Below are positions 53,027 through 64,000 of a stretch of DNA of 64,000 nt, one piece after another; positions within the stretch are counted from its first letter, which is position 1; every line of letters begins with the position of its first letter. The position numbers and the translations under genes were made by a program. The DNA lies in assembly GCA_037893225.1 (NCBI GenBank), contig JAZGUH010000554.1, positions 1-64,000 of the forward strand, written 5' to 3'. This stretch comes from Hippasteria phrygiana (Eukaryota; Echinodermata; Asteroidea; Valvatida; Goniasteridae). The notes beneath the pieces are model-generated. The model did not search any database and was not told the origin of the DNA. It worked only from the letters and a program-made list of their open reading frames with translations.

Positions 53027-54930
53027 GTGAGAAATAATGCCAAATTTGTTCATTATGTTCAGTGACTTTAATAAGGAACACATTGCCTTGGAGGCCACCC
53101 AATTAGATTATAAATTTATTGTCCGCATCATAAAAATACAGAAATGTTGTTTCCATTGGCACTTTTAACAATATAAAAATACATTTAGATAAAACAATAA
53201 TTTAACCCACAAAAATGACATAAATTAAAAGAAAAAAATACACTCAAAAAAAAAGAAGAAATTATTTACATTAATGAAATATTAATTAATGGACGAGAAA
53301 ACCTACGGCAAACATAACATTTAAAACCCCTATTTACGTACAACTGATGTGTTAAAAAAATGAATAGAATTGGGAACAAAGGATTGCCTGTATCGAGTAA
53401 GGTTTGTACGAGGAACACAAAGCCTGAGACCAGATCTATTCAAAACAAAACAATCAAAAAGTGGATGGGTTGGATCGGATGAAATGAAATGTACTTTAGA
53501 TATTGCACGTTCCAAAAAGATTTTGTCATGTTGGCAAGGTGAGACCTACGGAGCGCTGGGCAATTTTACGGACGCGCTCAAACCTGTCCCTGTTTTTTTG
53601 TGAAAGTGAACCATACACACTGACTATGTTAAAAGTAACAATGCTCTGTATTATAGATTGATATAAAAATAAACGTAAAATCGTCTTAGGCCACAAAAAG
53701 CGTTCGTCCTAAAATTACTATGGTTGGAAAGATCATTAAAAAGTAGAATATATTAATGTTCACGACCATCCCTTCAAAATACGCTGCTTCATGAAAATCA
53801 TGTACAAAAATACTTTCGGAGATGAAGGTTTGGTTTGGTTTGGAAAAGTCAGACCAGTGGCAACCTTGATTTTCGTCAATGATTTTTGGACAAACGCCGC
53901 ATTTGTAAGGGATACTCATGTACATTATGTGCCTATCATTTGCTTCTCATTATGGCTGGCAGTCAACGTGTTAACACCAACTCTGACAGTTTGTGCGTGT
54001 TTCAATCTGTCATTTGACAGGTTTTGATCTGTACAGCAGCTGGGTCGATTTTAATTTGCCCTGAGAACAGGAGGGTTAATTTGAAGTTTTAGAATTTTTG
54101 CCTGCATAAGGCGCACTTCTTGTGGCAACACCCCAAAGCAAACACTGCACAAAATAAGGCTTAATCTTCAAGCTAAGCAGAAATCAGCAGATGACCAGGT
54201 ATTAACAATGTGCATCACATGCCATTTAGGCTAGTAACCTGTTTTTGGTATAAGTAAACATTTCTGAGATCAGCAGCTCCATTACATTGGGGCCTGGTTT
54301 AACCCTATCAAGACCAGGCTTTGTTTGGTAATTTCCATGCACTTTGGCCGATTTTATCTAAGATTTGGCAGACATGTGTTGGCTGGTAATGAACAACATT
54401 CTTTGATTGCACTGAAGTGAACCACCTATTTTTTTGGTACCCATTTTTTCAATTTTTTTTGGTCAAAAACAATATTTTTGGCATAGTTTATACAATGCTC
54501 ATTCAAATGCCTTTGAAATTGGTGCATGTATTATTTGTATGATCACAACAACAAAAATTGCCCCCAAAATAGTACATTTTTCACCATAATTACGGGCCAA
54601 AACGACAATTTTTTTATTTGTTTTATTAAAAAGTAAAAACAAAAACACCTTAAAATGATAAAAATCTATTCACATAGATGGTGGCCATTTTGCATTCCCA
54701 TAATGCATTGCAGTAAGTCATGTGACATTGAATATTCACTCATAGTCAAAATGTGATAAGTTCAGGTACCAAAATCGTTTGTTTGAACTCTTTAATTTGT
54801 TTTTTATTCATGTATTTATGCACAAATGGCTCAAATACACAGTAACCATGGCTTTAAATTGGTTGCTATGGTAACCATGGAAATTCTAAAAATGTAGTTT
54901 TGGTACCAAAGTAACCCCTGATAAAAGTTA
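53027..54930. other. Long AT-rich intron, nothing firmly recognised
   Basis: Intron between GAIN exons 16 and 17. The open frame at 53370-53603 and its neighbours may be a decayed retroelement tail, but I see no catalytic motif. No RNA gene or terminal repeat found. Confidence 0.35.
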
Positions 54931-54934
54931 CGAA

Positions 54935-55160
54935 CCCCCCCCCCCCCACATTGTGCCCCCCCTCCCCTTCCTAACAGCGGTGTAGCCAGGGCTGTCTCCA
55001 TAGGTTGCAAGTGGGGGATGGATGTTACAGTGGGGGGAGGGGGGGCGCTCAGTGTTTTTTCCTTTATGATACTATTATTTTCTGCATTTAAAAAAATTTC
55101 AGTGAGGGGAAGACTGGGGGGGCCTACGATTTTTTATGGGGTGGCGTGCACACCCCTTTA
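54935..55160 (+). repeat. C-run and G-rich tract
   Basis: C-runs at 54935-54947 and 54956-54963, then G-rich pieces near 55030-55045. This lies shortly upstream of exon 17. Confidence 0.7.
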
Positions 55161-55240
55161 GCTACGCCACTTTTCCCCAGTCCTGATAGGATTTCAGAAA
55201 TTTAGCAAGCATTGGAGCATTCCTTTCCTCTTACTCATAG

Positions 55241-55434
55241 GAGATGGCAGGCAAGTTCCCATCAGTTTCTTCATATATCAGAACAGCAATCTGTTTCGTT
55301 CTCCGACGCTGATTGACACGAACAGTGCTACTGTCAGGCGTGTGGTTGGTAGCCGCGTCATCGCCGCCACTGTAGAGGGGGTTCGGATCGAAAACCTGGC
55401 CTCGCCAGTCACCAGCATGTTCAACTTGCTCAAT
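55241..55434 (+). CDS. Receptor exon 17: GAIN domain, beta-sandwich
   Basis: A 194-bp phase 1-0 exon (acceptor tcatag, donor gtaagt) encodes VPISFFIYQNSNLFRS, the conserved F-x-x-Y-x-N-x-x-LF strand of GAIN subdomain B. Next come VRRVVGSRVIAATVEG and VRIENLASPVT, matching the strand pattern N-S-x-V-x2-A-x-V and I-x-NL-x-x-PV. It joins exon 18 in phase 0 right before the GPS. Confidence 0.9.
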
Positions 55435-55891
55435 GTAAGTTCAGTAAACATTGATAGCACAGCAAAACAAAAATTGTCTTTGCTTGATTTCTGGGTTTAG
55501 CATGACAATTAGCAGTTCCTAGTGCATATCAGTTGGCTGGCTTTTAACACTGTCAGTCATTCGGTGCGTGATGAATGTCATATCCCTTAAAGTCTGCTTG
55601 CGGACTACAAGCCTAATATGCACGCGTCTCATTAGTCCATTTGTATTTACGGTCATCCTCGTCACATATCAGCATATGTTGCAATAATGGAATCAATCTT
55701 TATTAACCCCATGTCTGGCTGTCATTGATGGGGTGGGTGGAGGGGGTTGTGAACGGGCTGTGCAGCCATGTGTAAATGCAAAAAAATAGGCACCTATTCA
55801 TTCTATTTATCACACTTGGAGCCACCACCCCCCTCCACTTCGTGTGAATAAAGAAATTATTTGAAAAAGTTTTATCTATACATTACATGTA

Positions 55892-56612
55892 CAACAGCAA
55901 AAGAAACGTGATTTTAAATCGTCAACATAACTCAACCACAAGAGTTGTACATGTATCGTTTTCTGGAAATATGCAGTCTAACATTATTCTGAATCATGAC
56001 TGTACATGATTCAGAATGATGTTTATCTTCAAGAAAACTTGAATCCTCGATCCTGATTGGTCGATCCGTGGCAGCTGAGAGTGTGATAAAAACCCATATC
56101 ACATGGCCCATATACACACTCCGAATTGCCCTGTTCTAATTCTGCAAATTGCGCGATACCCAAAATGCAGTGCTGCACAATCCATTGGTAATTCAAAAGC
56201 TGCGTGTTTGCGTCCCATGTGGATCGTCACGTCTTCGGCGCACACTTGTTACGTTTTCCAGATAGCTCCCGTTTCTCCTGCAGGCTGTTAATGATGTGTG
56301 CATGTACGTGGTACAGGTTTCGCGCACAGCGCCGTGCGTGTTCCATCTTTACTGCTCGTCAAGTTTGCTTGAAGATAAATTCGTTATCCCACTCGGGCTC
56401 GTGGAACACGGAAAATGTAGTGCGTCCGTGTCCCATATTCCACTCGGCCTTCGGCCTCGTGGAATATGGGACACGGACGCACTATTCCGTGTTCCACTCG
56501 GCGCTCGTGGGATAACTTATATAGACTGCATATTTCCCGAAATTGATACATGTACAACTCTTGTGGTTGAGTTATGTCGACGATTTAAAATCACGACGTT
56601 TCTTTTGCTGTT
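55892..56612. mobile_element. Foldback with long terminal repeats and nested palindromes
   Basis: About 85-bp arms: acagcaaaagaaacgtgatt, ttaaatcgtcaacataactc, aaccacaagagttgtacatg are inverted at 56520-56610. Inside are a hairpin at 55983-56027 (cattattctgaatcatga and complement) and a strong palindrome at 56383-56518. It sits in the intron between exons 17 and 18. Confidence 0.8.
56383..56518. repeat. Near-perfect 136-bp palindrome
   Basis: From gttatcccactcgggctcgt outward-in to cactcggccttcggcctcgtg at the centre. The arms are about 65 bp and almost perfect (tgcgtccgtgtcccatattc and complement). It is a strong cruciform candidate and hard to clone or sequence. Confidence 0.85.
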
Positions 56613-57196
56613 CAGTATAGTTGAAACATGAATGGATTGATATGATGCGCATATAGACGACAACCGGCCAGGTGGTCTTTTCAAACCACGGCGATGGCCA
56701 TCGTCAGTATGAGGTTAAGATGATGGTACCCCATGCAAAATAGAGCCACAGTGTATATAATGCTCTGCAATTTAATTGGTAAAGACATTTCCACAATAAA
56801 ACTGTAACCGGCAGGCCTGAAACAAATGGTGGAAGCTGGACATAATTTTCAAGAATCTCATTTTCATTCTATAGATATCTTTAACCTTTCGGAAACTGAA
56901 CTTTTGATGAATGGGCCATAGTTGGGCCAAGTTTTTTTTGGAGGCTACTTGACTAGTTTCTTCTCTGCAGAGCTACCCCACAGAAATACTGAAAAAGGAA
57001 TGAGGGAAATTCCTTGCCGTTGATCTACTGCATATTGTTTTAATCGATTTGGTGTACTTTGGAAACTTTCTTCCAAAATATTGGGAATGAATTAGAATTA
57101 ACTCAGAGGGGCTGAAAGAGGGCTGCCTCCTCCCTTTCTCTGAAATAAGCATGACCTTAACATGTGTTTGTCTTAATTTTACCTGATTGTTTGCAG

Positions 57197-57364
57197 ATGA
57201 GCAACGCGAATGAGACAGTGGTTGGTTCTGAATGTGTGTTCTGGAACTTCACTCTGAATGACGGCGCCGGTGATTGGTCCAAGAAAGGCTGTAGGAATGA
57301 GTCTGTCATAGATGGTGTGGTCAGGTGTCTGTGCAACCATCTGACAAGCTTTGCTGTCATTGTG
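57197..57364 (+). CDS. Receptor exon 18: GPS motif (autoproteolysis site)
   Basis: A 168-bp phase 0-0 exon (acceptor tttgcag, donor gtaaga) carries a textbook GPS: CVFWNFTLNDGAGDWSKKGC, then RCLCNHLTSFAVIV. All four cysteines, both tryptophans and the catalytic His-Leu/Thr are present. The predicted cut is between Leu (57341-57343) and Thr (57344-57346). The freed Thr-started segment TSFAVIV is the tethered agonist (Stachel) of adhesion GPCRs. Two NxT sites (NET, NFT) and NES are possible glycosylation sites. Confidence 0.95.
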
Positions 57365-58155
57365 GTAAGAATAGGGTAGATCCTTCTTTGACCCTAGAAT
57401 TGAAAGAGCTGTTTTGTTTTTCCTCTCACTTGCAAGGATTGACCCCCCACCCCACCACCCCAGATTAATACAAACAATTACAGATTTTTTCCAAACAGGA
57501 AAAAATGAAAATTATCTGTATAAAATTTCATTCTAGTAAACTGCACCATATTCTGTGGATGCACGGTTTCTGTGTACGCAGTCCTTGAAGCAATGACTGC
57601 GGTTTTCACACCGTGTCGGAAACTGTTACATTGTAAGAATGGCAGACCTGCTTCCGATTGTTGTAAATTTGGTGTCAAAATGTGCCCAAGTTAAAAGTCA
57701 TAAAAGCTCAGCACACTGCCAAATAAATACACCGGGCAGATTCCACTTCAGCTTTTTTAAGGAATAAGTAATTAGAAGTCTTCCTCAATTTCCATAAGAA
57801 AATTTTTAAGCTTTTAGAAATATGAAAATAATCTCCACGTCTTTGTAAGTCACAAAGATGTTTGAGAAGACACCTTTTAAAGTCGTACGTCATATCAAGC
57901 CTTTATCTTCAGTAGAAATACTTTCCCTGAATTCAGTGCAAATATGGCAGGCAAGTTTTATTGCTTGATTATTTGAAACAAATTCAAAGACTTCACTAAT
58001 AGCTATAATTTGATCTGACAACCTCTTAACACGATTTATTTGTATTGGTATTTTCCAAATGTGGAGAGGGGGCTCGGGGGCAGTGGCGCTGAGTATGGCC
58101 TGATTCCATCAGGGGTTCTCTTTAAGTAGTGAACTGGTCTGTTGCCTGGCTATAG
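57365..58155. other. Intron after the GPS exon, nothing recognised
   Basis: First part of the intron between exon 18 and exon 19 (5.3 kb). No exon or clear element found in this part. Confidence 0.4.
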
Positions 58156-58156
58156 T

Positions 58157-58174
58157 GGGGGGGGGGGGGGGGGG
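58157..58174 (+). repeat. Poly-G run
   Basis: Eighteen G in a row, then TGGGGG. Length may be unreliable. Confidence 0.85.
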
Positions 58175-58308
58175 TGGGGGCATGGCGGAGCTATGGCGAA
58201 GCTATGGCGAAGAAGTTATGCTGCCGTTGTGTGGTCCGAGGATTGATGATGGGACAGGGGAGGACTCTGGCACACAGGTTCAAAGTAGGAGGTGATGGAT
58301 ACTCTTCT

Positions 58309-58333
58309 CCTCTCTCTCTCTCTCTCTCTCTCT
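58309..58333 (+). repeat. (CT)n microsatellite
   Basis: About 12 CT units. Confidence 0.9.
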
Positions 58334-60869
58334 GTCATGTGTCTGTCTGGTGTTTATTACCCCTCCATAGCCTAGCCTGCTAATCTCACTGTGTGAGATT
58401 GAGCAGTGCGGTCAAAATCGGCCTGTGGATTCACGGGTAATTTTGGATCCGGGTACCTGAACGCGTACACTGGTTCGGTTCTCGGGTACCCGAAAGTGGT
58501 CTGTTCAGAAAAAGAAAAAAAAACCACTGTGTATGCTGTCTAATGTAGTAATGTCCTATAAAAACTTATGGGCTCCTTAAAAAAAAAGTAAATGTAGTGT
58601 GCGGCCGCTAAAGAAAGAAAGATTTACTTTCTACACGTAACGAACAGCAAGCCGGCTGTAGATCTGACTTGATTCCACGTCAATTGACTTATGAGAAAAT
58701 TGAAATTAAATTGCAGTATAAAAGTAGATGTTTCAAACAAATTCCTGAAACTTGACATGGATGTCACAATCGTTCCAGGCTTGTTATTAATCCGCGGAGG
58801 TATTAATCCTGCAGTGTTTATATGACTGGGCCTACTTACGAGTTACGATGTCGCAACAGCATTGGTATTTCAAAGGAGCCCTGACAGAGCTGCACATGCA
58901 CTGCACACAGGGAGCGAGTGTCGTGTGCTGATTGGACTGCACTTGTGCGAGGTGGACTCACTGAACTGCGTGATTGGTTTACTACAGCTTGATTCTTGGC
59001 CCATCTTCATGTAAACTTATTGGGTGTTCGGGGCGGGCCAGATGTCACAATGTTCGTAATAGCCTATGATTGGGCGACTGCACGGAACGTGCCACTATAT
59101 ATCTTCTTGGTAAAGGGTGAAGTCTTGTCCAAAGCGATTTACTGAGCCGGTTCTTCTATGAAGGGACAGTGCTGTAAAAAATATCCAGCACAAGAAAAAC
59201 AAATTGGGGTCATGTAGTGTAACCGCTTTATAGACAAGGTTACGATCTTGGCTCTGTGCTTATTACTGATTTCAATTATTTCAGGGACATAGGACCTTTG
59301 AAATTGAACATTATGTTACATTTTATCTGTTATAAGACATTCTCCATTAAAGACGTTTTCACAGCTGCAGTCATTACCAGTCGTCCAGTCTCTAGAAACA
59401 AATATATCGTTTAGAAGGTTCAGATATTAAAGGTACACACCGGCCTCAACCTGCCTCAAAACATCAATTCAGAATCATTGATTATACTATTTAAAAGGTT
59501 GTGAAAAAAAAATTACCAAAATGTCTTTTCATTAACGAGAAATGGTCAAAAAACCAAAATAGGTCAAAAGTTAACGTATACACTTTTCAAGCCGCAACAA
59601 CCGTCCACTAAACGACGTTTTCTTCTTTGCCTTTGGAGTAGTAGACATTTCGCTGTTTCACAGATTTAGGAGTAAAACTGCAATTTGCATGTGTCAACGA
59701 CAAGGATCATGCCTTCAACGGGGTCCCATGCCTGCAGTGCTGACCAGCTCTGCGACGCATCGACGCGACGCATCGACGCAAGCCACCGACCAGTAGTACA
59801 CACAGCCGGCGCCAGTAGTGTACTGATCGGCGTACCGATATGTACAGTGCAGTAGAGTGCAGCGTTGATAGATTTATGCGGCAGCTGGGCTGGGTCTTCG
59901 CCCCGCCAGCCGCGGGCGCTATGCCGCGCTGGCCCCACGTGTCTCGTGAAACATGGGTCCGTCGCCCGGTCTTTGGAAAAAGTGTTACGACTTTCGCCAA
60001 AATTTTGCCAAATTGAAGTATAATCAACAATTAAACAATATGTACAGTTTGGAAAAATAGTCATGATTATTATTGTTAAATTAAACTGGAATTAGCCCTA
60101 ATGATCACGTTAGTTTCGTGAACCAAAATTTGGTGCAAGAAAGTCACGAAAACGGAAAATGTTTTAAGTTGTCATGCTTGGACCTATATATTCTAATTAA
60201 GAAAACCCTTCCAGTCATGGTGAAATCTAATTTGGCGCCTAAAATCGCCCACAAATCGCCCAAGAGGCTGGTGTGTACAATGTACCTTTAAAAAAGACAT
60301 ATGATAAATGATTAAATATTAAATCATCCACAGAGAGTATGAGTTGGAGTGTGTACGAGGCACATCATGGAGTCGGACACCAACATAATCACAAAGCCTC
60401 CAAGCAAAGCCTTTTATTGTTTTCGTTTTAATGTATCCCTGTAGACCTAATACTGAGAGCGCTTCCCACTCCCGCTGGCCGAGTGTCTGAGCAACATTCA
60501 CTCTCTCAAGATCAATAACTCTTCGCTCTTTGATCATACCGCGGATTTCGGTTGCAGCGTAAACCGCAGTTCACATTACATTGACAGACTATACTGAGCA
60601 ACAAGATAGCTAAGATAAGATACAAACAGCATTGGCCGGGCACATTATTGATACTTTCCATTCACTGCATTTTGGTTGATGCATTTTTTTCAAAACACCG
60701 CCAGACGGTTCGGGTCGGAACAGAGTTAATGGACCACATGGTCTTTATTTATTTATTGGCTTTTTCTGAAGTTTTCCGAAACAGCCTTTGTTTTCATTAA
60801 GATTTGTTTTCTTCAGACTATTGCCCATAGCATTTGTACACGTTTTCTTTTTTACTGGCACTTTGGCTA

Positions 60870-61460
60870 CTTTTATGCACCCGATTGCCTTTAAACTTGG
60901 CAGACACTTAGACCAACTGCTCAGAATGTGTGCCGAACTTTTACGTCATGATGACGTCATCACGTGATTTTTTTATGAATTAAAAAAAAAATTTAATCGT
61001 AACATTCTTTTAAATATATCTAGCGAACAAAACAAGATATTTTCAAAATTCTTTTTGTTATAGCTTTGGTATGTCTCAAAGATATGCCCCAAAAGTGAAC
61101 AATGTTGTGACGTCATCAAAAATGTAAATTGTAATGACGTCATGATTACGTCATCACTTGTTTACGTGTCATCATCTTAAAGGGGCATTTTTCGAAGCCA
61201 AATATCTGCCAAAGTACAAGTCCGATTTATTTGAAATGTAATATATACAATGTAGTCGGGTAGGCCAGCAGGTTTATAGATGAAAATTGACGTGACGTTA
61301 TGATGACGTCATCACATGTCACGTGACGTCATCTTAAAGGGGCAGTTTTTGAACCCATATATCTACAAAAGTACAAGTTTGATTAATTTGAAATGTAATA
61401 TCTAGGTAGGTCAGCAAGTTTATAGATGAAAATTTACATGACGTTATGATGATGTTATCA
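60870..61460. repeat. TGACGTCA-palindrome repeat, inverted copies
   Basis: cgtcatgatgacgtcatcac, attgtgacgtcatca, aatgacgtcatgattacgtc and gtcacgtgacgtcatcttaa with aaaggggca and attttcatctataaac-type blocks are the family of 24830-25836 in reverse orientation, in at least two diverged units. Confidence 0.65.
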
Positions 61461-61497
61461 CATGTCACTATATGACAAACAAATTTAATTATTTTCA

Positions 61498-61531
61498 AAG
61501 TGAACAAAGAAAACTGGTAGGAGCGCGATTG
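61498..61531 (-). repeat. Remnant of the tRNA-unit tail
   Basis: gtgaacaaagaaaactggta plus ggagcgcgatt is the junction of the 3' tail and T arm of the 326-bp unit; the rest is missing. Confidence 0.5.
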
Positions 61532-61790
61532 TTTGACGAACTTTAATTATTGTATTCACATTTCACATCCAAACTAAAAAAAAAAAGCCAGTAACAGCCC
61601 TGTGTTTTATCCACAAACACCGTCCGTCTAGTTTATTTATGTATTATTATTTTTTTAAATTTATTTATCTTACATTGAATTTTTCACCATAAGTTTCGGG
61701 TACCCGAACTGGAAAAATGGAACTGGATATTGATGCCGGCATTCGGGTACCCGGGTACCCGGGTACCTGGATACCCGGCACAGGCCTATA

Positions 61791-62701
61791 GGTAAAACAG
61801 AGAAAACCTCCTATTAATATTGGTTATTTAAATAAAGTGTACATGATGATGCAATAATAGTCATCATAATTGTGCTCAATACATCTGGATTCTTCTTTGT
61901 CAAATATAAAGATGTCAAAATTTAATAGTCCCTAAACCCAGGGCGATGATAGACATGAAGAAGCAGGACATGATGGCCAGTCACACTAATACACAAATTA
62001 CCACCAGCACTCGCACACACACACCCGTCCTCCAATGCCCAGCAAAGCCCTCAAGAAAATCATAATGAATTCCAACTTACAGATAATAAACACTAAAATT
62101 ATTTCCCTAAGGTCTTGCTATAAATGCACCATATGTAAATAACAGTGTCTTAAATTCGTATGCAATCATCCTAGTCCAAACAATGAACGAATTAGTACGT
62201 TGTATCTATACTATGTGAATCCACAGCATGCAGTCCACGGCAACGTGCGTGCGCCATACCATCACACATGCATGTACTTCAATATACATGCTGTCTCTTC
62301 ACGTAACTCTCTTCATTTGCATCAACAACTTTGTGGTCCCAAATTACCGCTTTTAACTTTACTAGACTTTACAAAAAATTACACTAAAATGATCTACATT
62401 GTATAAACATAAGCGGATATAATACTGTTCAACCCCGGACTGCTGGTCATCATTGAATTTCCTAATTTTTGGCCCAAAATACAGTGAAAAATTCACACAT
62501 GCCTGTGTTAGATTGAGCAGTGTGGTGCCAAAGTCAAGGGCCACGCAATAGGCCCTGTTTCCAAGACAACGAATGTATGATTCATAAATAAACGTACACA
62601 TTAATTATAGGAACAACTAACATGCAAACTTAACACAAGCTACACAAACAAGGAAGTCTTGATCACCAACAATTATCCCATTATTGTTGTTTTCACTGCA
62701 G
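61791..62701. other. Intron before TM1 exon, nothing recognised
   Basis: AT-rich intron upstream of exon 19. No exon, RNA gene or clear repeat found. Confidence 0.4.
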
Positions 62702-62814
62702 GATATTCATGGGCAACAGCAGAGCCACATTGTACTGGATGTTATCAGCAAGATCGGCTGTGCAGTTTCTGTGGTGGCTCTGATTGTCACGTTGATCACA
62801 TACCTAGTTAGCAA
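62702..62814 (+). CDS. Receptor exon 19: first transmembrane helix
   Basis: A 113-bp phase 0-2 exon (acceptor cactgcag, donor gtaagt) encodes DIHGQQQSH, then a hydrophobic stretch VLDVISKIGCAVSVVALIV followed by TLITYLVSK. The pattern L-x-x-I-S-x-IGC-x-S-x(5)-T-x-ITYL is that of TM1 in family B2 (adhesion) GPCRs. It ends in phase 2, so the 7TM core continues beyond the window; no further exon is seen up to 64000. Confidence 0.88.
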
Positions 62815-62989
62815 GTAAGTGCTTACATTTATACAGGCCACTATGACATATTAGTCAAAACTTTCCAAGGTATATAAACATGATTTAGTGCAGATGCACC
62901 TAACTTTAATAGCGGCACATAGGATATAACAGTCATTTTGAACAGCTGGTGGAATTTTCAGGCTGCGATTTCTTTTGTTACTATTATCA

Positions 62990-63105
62990 ACCTCCTGAAT
63001 AAGGACGACGGCCATAGCCGCGGTTTGAAAAGACCACCTGGCCAGTTGGTCGTCTATATGCACATGTCTGTGCACACTCAATCCATTCATGTTTTAACTA
63101 TATGT
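62990..63105. repeat. Fragment of AAACATGAATGGATTGA family (inverted)
   Basis: gacggccatagccgcggttt, gaaaagaccacctggcc and tcaatccattcatgtttta are the reverse of 56625-56710. The fragment abuts the next foldback. Confidence 0.5.
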
Positions 63106-63402
63106 GACCCCGCTCTGCAAAAAGGGCAATAATTATGTTGCAAAATATGAAAATAGTGTTTTTATGTATAGCTGGAAAGGCCATTTTATAAGCTTTCATT
63201 CGACACAAACACATTCTTTTTCCAACTTTATTCACAGAAATCAAAGATTGTGGTTATAAACTAGAATAATATATAGGTATCAAAGATGCAAAAAAATCCC
63301 TCGCTTAAAATCACCTGTTTAAAGAATTTATGCATAAAACGCATTACGCATATAAAAGCATACAGCGACGTATGTGCCCGTTTTGCGGAGCGGGTCACAT
63401 AT
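63100..63402. repeat. Foldback with ATATGTGACCCCGCTCTGC ends
   Basis: tatgtgaccccgctctgcaa plus aaagggca at the left and gtgcccgttttgcggagcgg plus gtcacatat at the right are inverted with few mismatches. About 300 bp, no coding content. Confidence 0.75.
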
Positions 63403-64000
63403 TGTCACACAAAACTCCAATTACAATGAATACGACCACTCTATTCAGTGTGGTGCCTATTGTTTGCATTTACGCTTGGCTGCACGGCGCCCGATATGGC
63501 ATACAAGCACCCCCCATCAATGACAGCCAGACACAAGGGGTTAAGTACAAGCTATAATAACCAATAAGAATTCTTCAAAAGCACTTGAGCTGTGCTGAAA
63601 ATTTGAATATTCGATCGATTATCTAAGATTCAAATATTTAATCTGGAGTTTGAATATTCGAGTTTGAGTCCGAAATGCAAAGGTATTTTGGAAGGGGAAA
63701 ATTTTATAGTAAAATTGCATCTATTTGTGTTAAAAACACGTAATGATGAATGTACCTGTTCATATACGTTTTGTCGGCAAAATTAATTTCTCACCAGGGC
63801 AAAAAAAGTATTTCTGTATTTTTGCACGTGTGCTTGAACCTTTACTTAATCATTCCTTGGTGCTGGTGATAGTCATGAAAGTGAGAATCTGTTATAATGA
63901 TGATAATGAGCAGTTTTGTGCATTAATTAGACTGCCTCTGTACCTACGGCCATCCGGACAACTGAATATTTGAATATTTAATCGAATGTAAGGTGGAATA
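63403..64000. other. Intron downstream of TM1, with hAT-like fragments
   Basis: The tract 63598-63670 and the last 45 bases carry ttgaatattcga motifs like the arms of hAT-like element 2. caaggggttaa at 63535 resembles the TTAACCCCTTG end. No TM2 exon is seen. Confidence 0.4.

Larger units (their letters stand above)
58420..61790. mobile_element. Possible 3.4-kb element with GGCCTGTG ends
   Basis: Left ggcctgtg ... cgggtaatt ... ccgggtacc and right gggtacctggatacccggca plus caggcc are inverted and resemble hAT-like element 3. No target duplication is visible, so this may instead be two separate fragments. The interior includes the TGACGTCA block and no intact transposase. Confidence 0.35.
1732..62814 (+). 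other. Partial adhesion GPCR gene, 19 exons visible
   Basis: This is the span of one receptor gene read on the + strand. The 19 exons have AG acceptors and GT donors, and their phases chain without a break (1-1, 1-1, 1-1, 1-1, 1-0, 0-1, 1-2, 2-1, 1-1, 1-1, 1-0, 0-1, 1-1, 1-0, 0-0, 0-1, 1-0, 0-0, 0-2). They sum to 4249 bp. Domain order is HYR x3, Cys-rich linker, unknown module, Ig, unknown module, Ig, SEA, HormR-like, GAIN, GPS, TM1. Receptors of this family sit in the plasma membrane and cleave themselves at the GPS, leaving a large extracellular fragment non-covalently held to the 7TM part. Both gene ends lie outside the window. The SEA-GAIN-GPS order with Ig domains resembles ADGRF5/GPR116, but I cannot assign orthology. 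Confidence 0.85.

Noticed and set aside
59666..60064. 132-aa and 107-aa frames on the - strand
   Set aside because: Overlapping frames of the same GC-rich stretch inside a possible transposon; no recognisable motif.

Overview
This is animal genomic DNA: one large split gene on the + strand, with introns full of mobile DNA. I infer a cephalochordate (amphioxus, Branchiostoma) or a close invertebrate deuterostome. The reasons are a mosaic adhesion GPCR with HYR modules, an intact L1/Tx1-type LINE, many small foldback and hAT-like elements, and tRNA-derived repeats. I recognise these classes from memory and did not search a database; the species call is about 0.6 to 0.65 sure.

The host gene is a partial adhesion G-protein-coupled receptor. 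I assembled 19 exons (about 4.25 kb, 1416 codons) by matching acceptor and donor sites. Every junction keeps the frame, and no exon has an internal stop. In order they encode three HYR domains (1732-7293); a Cys-rich exon with a furin-like RTKR (18295-18471); a two-exon unrecognised module (21998-27814); an Ig domain over two exons (29526-31948); an unrecognised 221-residue module with a furin-like RKRR (33473-34135); a second Ig domain (37637-37921); an SEA domain with a G/S cleavage motif (42092-44391); a HormR-like domain (47273-50416); a GAIN domain (51117-55434); a GPS with His-Leu/Thr (57197-57364); and the first transmembrane helix (62702-62814). The signal peptide and 5' exons lie upstream. 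The rest of the 7TM core lies downstream. The order SEA, GAIN, GPS and 7TM, with Ig and possible furin sites, recalls the vertebrate ADGRF5/GPR116 (Ig-Hepta) group. The HYR array and the two unrecognised modules are additions.

The introns are as follows. 0-8 kb: tandem and inverted copies of a 326-bp tRNA-containing repeat, a hAT-like element with an 8-bp target duplication, and an 830-bp array of a 12-bp repeat. 9.2-15.1 kb: a LINE on the - strand with both ORFs open. 16-22 kb: decayed repeats, a CAAGTC-rich array and a dead mariner with perfect 30-bp terminal repeats. 23-31 kb: a second hAT-like element, a family packed with TGACGTCA palindromes, a 10-bp tandem repeat and several foldbacks. 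34-50 kb: more foldbacks, an inverted pair of the tRNA unit and a third hAT-like element. 51-64 kb: homopolymer G and C runs, a nested-palindrome element and another TGACGTCA-rich block.

Only the receptor gene and the LINE ORFs look like real coding sequence. Other long open frames fall in repeats. The most interesting items are the receptor's domain combination and its four candidate processing sites, the two unrecognised extracellular modules, and the tRNA-like repeat that recurs in tandem and inverted pairs.
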